Origin: Propionibacteriaceae bacterium
GTDB taxonomy: Bacteria > Actinomycetota > Actinomycetes > Propionibacteriales > Propionibacteriaceae
Assembly (NCBI GenBank): GCA_031287505.1
Contig: JAITSW010000131.1
Coordinates: 1-6,086, forward strand
Reading direction: 5' to 3'
Length of the DNA stretch: 6,086 bases
The notes below the pieces were generated by a model, which was not told the DNA's origin, did no database searches, and worked only from the letters and a program-made list of their open reading frames with translations. Positions 1 to 4,618 of this stretch are shown piece after piece; the first letter of the stretch is position 1; each line of letters opens with the position of its first letter. The translations under genes and the position numbers were made by a program.

Positions 1-1
1 A

Positions 2-688
2 AAGCATCATTTTGTGCGTAAGGGCTTCGGCGATATTGAGAATCTCGTTATCAAGCCAATCTATTACCCCTTCTATGTGCTGGATTCCAGGTTTAACGGC
101 GAGGTTTACGGGACAGGGGAGCGGCTGGCGCGCACCCGCTGGAATGGGAGAACCGAATACAAAGACTATGAGACCTTTGAATTAAAAGGCCCCTTCACGG
201 CTTATCTTGACGATCAGGAGAAGGTTGCCCTTGAGGAGATCGTCAATGAGGTTATCGTGAACTCAGTGAGGCCTTTTGACTGGAGGTATCCGCGTTTGAA
301 GCAGTTCAACTATTTCTATTTGAATGGCTACAACGCTGAGCATAGGGACATCGATTTCAACACAATTGCCGGAGGTATCGTCAGCGCTACCCAAGATGTT
401 GCCCATTCTGAATTGAGCGCGAGGTTTCCGGTGGTCACCTCTTCAAGGTTCTCATCGTATGAATCAATGGTCGGATACGTCTTGGCACCTGTTTGGCTAT
501 TAACCTATGTCGACAAAGATGAAGAGCGGGTCTACTTTTTTGCGGTGAATGGGCAGAACGGCCACTCGTCCGGGGTTCTTCCTGTTGATTGGAAGAAGAG
601 CTCGATTTTCATAGCCGGGTGCGCAGCCCTCATGGCGGCGGGCGGCTTCATATTCGAATTCGCGAGATTGACGGGATTGGCGGGATGA
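2..688 (+). CDS. PriA-like zinc-ribbon companion protein, C-terminal part (5' end outside window)
   Basis: The reading frame is already open at base 2, so the GTG at 14 is probably an internal Val codon and the gene starts before the window. What is visible is about 228 residues. Counting from the GTG, residues 157-195 carry the pattern LAPVWLLTY...VYFFAVNGQNG...GVLP. I recognise this from proteins annotated as TFIIB-type or 'primosomal protein N'-like' zinc-ribbon proteins, which often sit beside TPM or SPFH genes. Residues 197-214 form one hydrophobic segment near the C-terminus, so the product is probably tail-anchored. Only one Cys is visible, so any zinc ribbon must lie in the missing N-terminus. 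Despite the family name there is no sign of helicase function here. The stop codon overlaps the next start (ATGA), which suggests translational coupling. The family match is from memory of the motif and the function is unknown. Confidence 0.8.
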   Translation, partial: KHHFVRKGFGDIENLVIKPIYYPFYVLDSRFNGEVYGTGERLARTRWNGRTEYKDYETFELKGPFTAYLDDQEKVALEEIVNEVIVNSVRPFDWRYPRLKQFNYFYLNGYNAEHRDIDFNTIAGGIVSATQDVAHSELSARFPVVTSSRFSSYESMVGYVLAPVWLLTYVDKDEERVYFFAVNGQNGHSSGVLPVDWKKSSIFIAGCAALMAAGGFIFEFARLTGLAG

Positions 689-1692
689 GGCAAACTCCGA
701 AAAAGCTATTGGGAAATGCGTCGGGAGGGAAGACGGTTCTGTACATCGTCTTGGTATCCGTTTTCTCGGCGGCATTCTTTATCGGGTCCTATATGGTTGG
801 CAACCTCTTCATTGCAAAGAACCTATTGCCCCAGAACACGGATTTTTCGACTGCCAACGTGGAAATTGTCACGCTGTCGCAGTACTCGAGCACTAATCCT
901 GAAGGTCTAGAGCGGGACCTAACACCTCTCGAGGTTAGCCGGTTGCAAGCGAAGGCTGTTGAAATCGGTAAAAAGCTGAATTTTCACTATCTCGGCGTTG
1001 TGTTGGTGAACGACAAATGTTCACCCGCAGACTCTGATTACCACTGTGAGGTAACGCTTACCGAATACAACGACGAAATACTCGACTCAAAATTGGGCAC
1101 AACTGCCTATGATCGAAAGACATGCCCTGATGGCCTGGTTATCGTCATGGATATTCAGGATCCCGTCCCTTTCACTTGGATCACCTCACATGGGTCTACC
1201 GCTGACGGATTCTTTACCAGCGGCGTAAAGGATGAGATCTTCGAAGAGGCGAAGGGCAAAGTACCGGTATCTACCGACAGGCTGGTTTATGAACGGCTGA
1301 ACGCAATTCTAGATGGGGCTATCTTCCGGTTACGGGATTTTGGGACATTTTCATATGGGCTGATGCTTGGTATTTTCATTGTGTCCCTCATCGCCATTTC
1401 AGTGTTTTTCGCCATCATCAGATCCAGGTATTCTCTCTCCAAAGTGAAAGGCAATGAACTTCGGCTCGCCGGTGTGTCCATTGATGTTTCAAATGTCGAG
1501 TACGCCGTTATCGGCACCCGGACAGCGCAGGTCTATCATCCACCGGTTACCGTGAGTACTGGCGGAGGCGGCTTCTCGGGAGGTGGTGGCCACTTCTCAA
1601 GTGGTGGTGGCGGCTTTTCATCAGGCGGTGGTGGTGGCTTTTCATCAGGCGGCGGTGGGGGCGGTTCTTCGTCAGGTGGCGGCCGCGGCTAG
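685..1692 (+). CDS. TPM-domain-like membrane protein with Gly/Ser-rich C-terminal tail
   Basis: The product is 335 residues. I chose the ATG at 685 because it overlaps the previous stop as ATGA. The longer frame from 589 would run about 100 bp into the upstream gene. Layout: a basic N-terminus (RQTPKK); a membrane helix at about 18-44; an extracytoplasmic domain at about 45-220; a second helix at about 224-245; a basic stretch (RSRYSLSKVKG); then a Gly-rich tail at about 293-335. The domain shows a TPM-like order: an early strand (FHYLGVVLVND), then DGLVIVMDI, then a 'ITSHGSTADGFFT' segment and helix. TPM domains (E. coli YgcG, plant TLP18.3) are described as phosphatase-like or assembly factors. 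Here the metal-site residues are not clear, so activity should not be assumed. Three Cys (112, 121, 147) lie in the outer domain and could form a disulfide. The positive-inside rule places both termini in the cytoplasm. The SD is weak, which again fits coupling to the upstream gene. Confidence 0.82.
   Translation: MRQTPKKLLGNASGGKTVLYIVLVSVFSAAFFIGSYMVGNLFIAKNLLPQNTDFSTANVEIVTLSQYSSTNPEGLERDLTPLEVSRLQAKAVEIGKKLNFHYLGVVLVNDKCSPADSDYHCEVTLTEYNDEILDSKLGTTAYDRKTCPDGLVIVMDIQDPVPFTWITSHGSTADGFFTSGVKDEIFEEAKGKVPVSTDRLVYERLNAILDGAIFRLRDFGTFSYGLMLGIFIVSLIAISVFFAIIRSRYSLSKVKGNELRLAGVSIDVSNVEYAVIGTRTAQVYHPPVTVSTGGGGFSGGGGHFSSGGGGFSSGGGGGFSSGGGGGGSSSGGGRG
1561..1689 (+). repeat. Gly/Ser-encoding low-complexity repeat tract
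   Basis: The 3' end of the TPM-like gene is an imperfect tandem array of GGN codons broken by Phe-Ser-Ser units. A 17-base stretch, ggcttttcatcaggcgg, occurs exactly at 1612-1628 and again at 1636-1652, a 24-base period (eight codons). Such tracts can change length by slippage. The unit encodes runs of four to six Gly separated by F/S-S-S. A Gly-rich tail is common in TPM-family proteins, so the tract is likely part of the normal protein and not an insertion. Confidence 0.75.
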
Positions 1693-1696
1693 TCGG

Positions 1697-1915
1697 TCAA
1701 GTCAACTGCCACACTAAGCGATAGAACGCCTCTTTCATCGGGTCTGGCATCATGCTGTGAGTCTGGTAGAAGACCGCATCCCAGCCAGATCCAAAATTCC
1801 AGGCAATCGGCCATGTCGCTATTGCCAATTCTGCCCAGCGGCCAGTGACGCCCAGACCTCCCACGCCAACTAGGCCCGCAAAATCTCCTAGGGCGTTGAT
1901 GCAGGCAAACCACAT
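1697..1915 (-). CDS. Small hydrophobic protein, unrecognised (72 aa)
   Basis: The gene starts 44 bp after the stop of the transporter gene on the same strand. An AAGGA motif lies 9 bases before the ATG, which supports this frame over the overlapping shadow frame at 1689-1913. The product is rich in Gly, Trp and Ala. Residues about 4-24 (starting ACINALGDFAGLVG) could form one membrane helix. Residues about 28-50 are aromatic (TWPIAW, GWDAVFY). The tail PDPMKEAFYRLVWQL looks like an amphipathic helix. I do not recognise the family. It could be a genuine small membrane partner of the transporter or the remnant of a larger gene. The clean SD and a codon mix like its neighbours favour a real gene. 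It ends 4 bp from the convergent TPM gene. Confidence 0.55.
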   Translation of the reverse strand: MWFACINALGDFAGLVGVGGLGVTGRWAELAIATWPIAWNFGSGWDAVFYQTHSMMPDPMKEAFYRLVWQLT

Positions 1916-1919
1916 TGGC

Positions 1920-1928
1920 GGTATTCCT
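1920..1928 (-). promoter_or_regulatory. Ribosome binding site of the 72-aa gene
   Basis: Read on the - strand, the sequence TAAGGAAT sits upstream of the ATG at 1915, with AAGGA 9 bases from the start codon. It lies in the 44-bp gap after the transporter stop. It is the main reason for accepting the small downstream gene. Confidence 0.5.
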
Positions 1929-1959
1929 TATGCGGCGCTCCGCAATGCCTATATGACGC

Positions 1960-3093
1960 CTACGGCATGGCCTTGGCGAAGAAAAGCAAGGCCGACAGCA
2001 GCGCGGCCGTGGGAATCATGGCGTACTGGATGCCGATGAACTCGATAAGCAGGCCGATCATCAATGGGGCGACCAGCGACGTCCCGTAGTTGAAAGTCAC
2101 AACGGTGGCAAAACCCCGTCCGCTGCCGATGTGGGCGGCCGCACCGTAGATCTGTGGCGAAATGATGCCCAAACCCATGCCAACCAGCGCCCAGCCGCCA
2201 AGCAGGAGCACCAGACCCGATCCGAAAGCCGTGATGAGGAATCCGGCTATCGCTACCACACAGCCAGCCCGCACGGTCGTTCGACGACCCAGCTTGGCCA
2301 CGATGGGGTCTCCCACGAGGCGGATTATCATGAATAACAGCGACATCGCCGTTACCCCCAAAGAAGCAGTGCTGGAATCCACCTGGGTAACTGTGGCAAT
2401 GTGGATAGCAGGCCAATCGAAGGCGACTCCCTCAGCGAGGCCGATGGGTATCGCCATCAGAGCCAGCATGATTGCCGCTATGGGGAGTCGAACCTTGCCG
2501 TGCGCGTCTCGCTGAGGTTCGCTGAATTCAGTTTCTGGGGTGATTATCCAAGCAGCTGTGAACGCAAACGCCCCGATGATTGCCGCGCCCATCACCACCA
2601 CGTGCATAGTCGGCACGGGGGTGAGCTTGAATATCTGGGATACCACCACGGTGGCCAACGCGCCCAGTAGGTTGCCAACTGCCCACATGCCATGCAAAAA
2701 GCTCATGACCGGACGTTGCCGGCGTCGTTCAGCTTGAACCCCCAGCACGTTCACGGCGACGTCCAGACAGCCTGCCCCCGCCCCAAGGCAAACTCCCGCA
2801 AACAGCAGCCACCACAGATCGGGCGCGAATGCGAAGATAAGCGGACCGACAGCCCGCGGGATGATTCCAAAGACGCCCACGCGACGGGCACCATACTTGT
2901 CAGCGAGCCTGCCAGTGATTTGCAACAGGATTATGGAGCTCAGGCCTGCGATGGTGAAGAATAGCGAGATGTGCCAAGGTGCCAACTCGAGGGATTGCTG
3001 CAAGGTTGCCAGTGATCCGAGATATGAGCCAGTCGCGAGTCCCGAATAGCAGTACAGCAGCGACCCCGCCACGACTTCCCTGCCCCTGAGCAC
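1960..3093 (-). CDS. Major facilitator superfamily transporter, YbjJ-like
   Basis: The product is a 377-residue polytopic membrane protein with about 12 hydrophobic helices, near the usual size for the family. MFS motif A is clear in the first half (GRLADKYGARRV, 61-72), and a degenerate copy follows in the second half (GDPIVAKLGRRTTVRAG, 261-277). The segments DVAVNVLGVQAERRRQRPVMSF (here split: DVAVNVLGV at 111-119, then RPVMSFLHGMWAVGNLLGAL at 127-146) and LAEGVAFDWPAIHI (219-232) match the YbjJ/FucP-like subgroup as I know it. The substrate cannot be inferred; family members are mostly uncharacterised exporters or sugar-type permeases. The GTG at 3093 is the first start after an in-frame TAG at 3105-3103. 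A GTG at codon 8 (3072) preceded by AGGGA is an alternative. TM1 begins almost at the N-terminus, which fits either start. The gene appears more GC-rich than the signalling operon to its right. Confidence 0.9.
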   Translation of the reverse strand: MLRGREVVAGSLLYCYSGLATGSYLGSLATLQQSLELAPWHISLFFTIAGLSSIILLQITGRLADKYGARRVGVFGIIPRAVGPLIFAFAPDLWWLLFAGVCLGAGAGCLDVAVNVLGVQAERRRQRPVMSFLHGMWAVGNLLGALATVVVSQIFKLTPVPTMHVVVMGAAIIGAFAFTAAWIITPETEFSEPQRDAHGKVRLPIAAIMLALMAIPIGLAEGVAFDWPAIHIATVTQVDSSTASLGVTAMSLLFMIIRLVGDPIVAKLGRRTTVRAGCVVAIAGFLITAFGSGLVLLLGGWALVGMGLGIISPQIYGAAAHIGSGRGFATVVTFNYGTSLVAPLMIGLLIEFIGIQYAMIPTAALLSALLFFAKAMP

Positions 3094-3099
3094 CCGACA

Positions 3100-3105
3100 A
3101 TACTA
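3100..3105 (-). promoter_or_regulatory. Possible -10 element for a leaderless transporter mRNA
   Basis: On the - strand the hexamer TAGTAT (4 of 6 matches to TATAAT) ends 6 bases before the GTG start. No SD is visible in that gap. The spacing is what a leaderless transcript would need, with transcription starting at or next to the G of GTG. No convincing -35 hexamer lies 16-18 bases upstream. The hexamer overlaps the palindrome ACTAGT. Confidence 0.3.
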
Positions 3106-3177
3106 GTGCCCGCGAAGGGAACCTATTACCTATTCGACCGGCTCAGGGTAGGGCAAGGTCTTTCGCGTCCGCATGGG

Positions 3178-3193
3178 GGTGACCGCCGTCACC
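3178..3193. promoter_or_regulatory. Inverted repeat upstream of the transporter gene, possible operator
   Basis: GGTGAC-CGCC-GTCACC is a perfect 6-bp inverted repeat with a 4-bp centre, about 85 bp upstream of the transporter start codon. The position and symmetry suit a regulator-binding site or a small RNA hairpin. No cognate regulator is encoded next to it except the OmpR-type regulator, whose family usually binds direct repeats. Confidence 0.25.
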
Positions 3194-3226
3194 TATCGCT
3201 ACCCCGACGCCTACCTGGTTTTACTC

Positions 3227-3236
3227 GTCTTAAGAC
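3227..3236. repeat. 10-bp palindrome GTCTTAAGAC
   Basis: This perfect palindrome without a spacer lies just beyond the large hairpin, between the lipoprotein gene and the transporter promoter region. On the - strand it falls 4 bases after the hairpin and supplies the only T-containing stretch there. It may be a protein-binding site or chance. Confidence 0.3.
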
Positions 3237-3240
3237 AGGT

Positions 3241-3276
3241 ATCCCCGACGGCGCTGGTGTTTGCGCCGTCGGGGAT
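3241..3276 (-). terminator. Strong hairpin, likely end of the two-component/lipoprotein operon
   Basis: ATCCCCGACGGCGC (3241-3254) pairs perfectly with GCGCCGTCGGGGAT (3263-3276) around an 8-base loop. It starts 20 bp after the lipoprotein stop codon. The stem is long and GC-rich, as expected of an intrinsic terminator, but neither strand carries a run of T after it. On the - strand ACCTGTCTTAAG follows, and on the + strand GCGTTCTAAG follows. It may act as a terminator without a U-tract, a 3'-end stabiliser, or a block to reading into the transporter gene. Confidence 0.6.
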
Positions 3277-3296
3277 GCGTTCTAAGAGACTGCTAA

Positions 3297-3749
3297 CTAT
3301 TCCTCAGCTTCGCCTTCATCTTCGACTGTTTCTTCCGGTTCTGTCTCACCTTGTTCTGTCTCACCTTGTCCTTGATCAACCGGCTGTTGCCCCTCCGAGG
3401 CAGTTATTTTGGCCTGCAACGCTTCGATGTTGGCTTGCATTCCGGCCAGTTGCTCGGGATAGGCAGTCTTCTTTTCGCCCGTCAACTGTGACTGGTCGAT
3501 GGCTGCAAACTTTTCGGTTGTCGACTGGAGTATTCCGAGATACTCTTTCATCGCGTTGATATCGCCAGCAAGCAGCGGCTCCTTCAGCCGGGTGCTTGCT
3601 TCATCAATCTTTGGCTGCTCGGTTGAAGCCCAAGCAGTATAGGCTTTGTCGGCTGCGCTTTCGCTGCTGCATGCGGTTACCGCAAAGAGAGCGAATAGGC
3701 ACGCAAACGCAGCGAGGATCGCTGAGAGTGGTTTCATTACTTTCTGCAT
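3297..3749 (-). CDS. Small lipoprotein with Glu-rich C-terminal tail
   Basis: The product has 150 residues. A basic N-terminus (MQKVMK) and a hydrophobic stretch (about 7-23) lead to the lipobox VTAC with Cys27, so this is a lipid-anchored secreted protein. The mature part is about 124 residues. Residues 32-118 are probably helical (AADKAYTAW, IDEASTRLKEPL, MQANIEALQAKI). The tail from about 119 is disordered and acidic, ending EEETV-like and GEAEE, with the unit QGETE occurring twice. The ATG at 3749 has an AAGGA 8 bases upstream; the Met at codon 5 is a less likely start. It is the last gene of the kinase/regulator unit, 39 bp after the 36-aa reading frame. It has no recognised enzymatic motif. 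It could be an accessory to the sensor kinase or a target of the regulator, which is inference from position only. Confidence 0.85.
   Translation of the reverse strand: MQKVMKPLSAILAAFACLFALFAVTACSSESAADKAYTAWASTEQPKIDEASTRLKEPLLAGDINAMKEYLGILQSTTEKFAAIDQSQLTGEKKTAYPEQLAGMQANIEALQAKITASEGQQPVDQGQGETEQGETEPEETVEDEGEAEE
3340..3369 (-). repeat. Tandem 15-bp repeat in the lipoprotein gene (two copies)
   Basis: tctgtctcaccttgt is present twice head to tail (3340-3354 and 3355-3369) without mismatch. On the coding strand each copy encodes the five residues QGETE. The unit is in frame, so copy-number change would lengthen or shorten the acidic tail without breaking the gene. Confidence 0.85.
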
Positions 3750-3755
3750 CGTTTT

Positions 3756-3763
3756 CTTCCTTT
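3756..3763 (-). promoter_or_regulatory. Ribosome binding site of the lipoprotein gene
   Basis: AAAGGAAG on the - strand, with the AAGGA core 8 bases from the ATG at 3749. It fixes the start at codon 1 and not at the Met at codon 5. Its 5' edge overlaps the right arm of the palindrome at 3762-3774, so folding of that palindrome in mRNA could influence access to it. Confidence 0.6.
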
Positions 3764-3774
3764 GTCAATGACAA
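3762..3774. repeat. Palindrome TTGTCA-A-TGACAA before the lipoprotein gene
   Basis: A perfect 6-bp inverted repeat around one central base. It overlaps a second one (CAAC-T-GTTG, 3772-3780). The pair sits in the short gap between the 36-aa frame and the lipoprotein SD. The one-base centre is too tight for a stable RNA hairpin, so a DNA-binding dimer site fits better if it is functional. Confidence 0.35.
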
Positions 3775-3788
3775 CTGTTGGTAGAGAT

Positions 3789-3899
3789 CTAGTCTTTGCC
3801 GTATTCCTTCTGTGGATCACGGCCAGTCGAAAATACCATGAAGAAAACTAGGACAAGGCAAGAAAAAGCGAAGCTGACGAAATCGTCAAGTTCGCACAT
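3789..3899 (-). CDS. Possible 36-aa single-pass membrane peptide
   Basis: This short frame begins 20 bp after the response-regulator stop. AAGGAG precedes the ATG but only 2 bases away, a poor spacing that keeps confidence moderate. No other start in reach of that SD gives a usable frame. The product starts MCELDD, has one hydrophobic helix at about residues 7-24 (FVSFAFSCLVLVFFMVFS), and ends with a charged tail (GRDPQKEYGKD). The charge pattern suggests the C-terminus faces the cytoplasm. I recognise no family. Small membrane peptides that tune sensor kinases are known (MgrB with PhoQ, SafA), so a role with the adjacent kinase is possible but unproven. Confidence 0.45.
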   Translation of the reverse strand: MCELDDFVSFAFSCLVLVFFMVFSTGRDPQKEYGKD

Positions 3900-3919
3900 A
3901 ACTCCTTGTGAAATGGTTG

Positions 3920-4618
3920 CTAGCGCAGCTCTATTACGTTCAGAGCGTAGCCTTCGCTGCGGGAGGAAAAGATAGTTACTCGACCGTTGCTGGCAGCTTC
4001 CAACTTTCGTCTCAGGCGGGACATTTGTTGCCAAAGCGCCTGACTGTCACCCATCATGGGCTGCTTCCAGACTCTTTGGTACAGCCAGGATTTATTCAGT
4101 GGTTTACCCGCGTGCCGTAGTAGCAGGTACAACAATGCGAACTCTTTTGGTGTCAACGGTAGTTTCACGTCCGAGACGAAGGCTTGTGAAGTTGCCAGGT
4201 CAAGAGACAAAGTTCCCCGAACAAGCGGTCTTGTCGAAAGGCTTCCTATCGTTCTGCGGCGCGTAGCTGCCTCGATGCGCGCCAACAGTTCTTCGGGGTG
4301 AAATGGTTTGGTGATGTAGTCATCCCCGCCCTCTGCCAAGCCCTTAATCAGGTCCTCATGCTCGGTCTTTGCGGTTAGGAATATGATGTGTGCCGTTACC
4401 TTGTCTCGAATTTCCCGACAGAAGGCGATTCCGTCGCCGTCCGGAAGCATCACATCCAGCAAAATAATGTCTGGTTCGCATATTGTTAGCAGCTTTCGCG
4501 CTTCCCGAAGCGTCAACGCGGTGAAAACTTCATAACCCCGAAGTTTGAGTATGCGGCTGTTTACTGTGTTGAGGTCGGCATTGTCCTCAACGAGAAGGAC
4601 GGTTCGGTTAGTTTCCAT
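3920..4618 (-). CDS. OmpR/PhoB-family response regulator
   Basis: The product has 232 residues, typical for the family. The receiver domain (about 5-118) has the acidic pair E11-D12, the phosphoacceptor D55 in LLDVMLPDGDG, T82 in FLTAK, and K104 in TKPF. The winged-helix DNA-binding domain (about 132-228) has the usual LTPKEFALLYLLLRHAGKPL strand-helix start and ends with SEGYAL before the C-terminus. It is therefore a phosphorylation-controlled transcription factor that would act in the cytoplasm on promoters with direct repeats. I chose the ATG at 4618 because GAGGG lies 8 bases upstream and the protein then begins directly before the VLLVEDN strand. Longer starts at 4633 or 4681 add residues with no family counterpart and run deeper into the kinase gene. 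It overlaps the kinase stop by 11 bp, which indicates coupled expression of the cognate pair. Confidence 0.95.
   Translation of the reverse strand: METNRTVLLVEDNADLNTVNSRILKLRGYEVFTALTLREARKLLTICEPDIILLDVMLPDGDGIAFCREIRDKVTAHIIFLTAKTEHEDLIKGLAEGGDDYITKPFHPEELLARIEAATRRRTIGSLSTRPLVRGTLSLDLATSQAFVSDVKLPLTPKEFALLYLLLRHAGKPLNKSWLYQRVWKQPMMGDSQALWQQMSRLRRKLEAASNGRVTIFSSRSEGYALNVIELR

Noticed and set aside
421..428. Loss of G1 Asp in the kinase (protein residues 421-428) as a sign of a dead kinase
   Set aside because: Asn at this place (NTG motif) is seen in active Gram-positive kinases and the H, N, F and G2 boxes are intact. Numbers here are protein residues, not bases.
589..684. Longer N-terminus for the TPM-like protein starting at 589
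   Set aside because: It would overlap the upstream gene by 100 bp, adds a charged, non-hydrophobic stretch with no family match, and the ATGA junction at 685 gives a natural start.
1689..1913. Alternative 74-aa frame on the - strand
   Set aside because: It overlaps the 72-aa gene in another frame, is rich in Arg, Cys and Pro like a shadow, and the SD fits the 1915 start better.
2401..2964. Several short + strand frames opposite the transporter
   Set aside because: All are antisense to a well-supported membrane protein and are rich in His, Arg, Pro and Ser as expected of complementary frames.
3173..3559. 128-aa frame on the + strand
   Set aside because: It is antisense to the lipoprotein gene over most of its length, crosses the large hairpin, is Leu/Arg-rich in the way shadow frames are, and has no SD.
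3900..4034. N-terminal extension of the 36-aa peptide up to 4034
   Set aside because: This part lies inside the response-regulator gene in another frame and encodes a charged stretch with no membrane or family features; the SD-like site is at 3902-3907.
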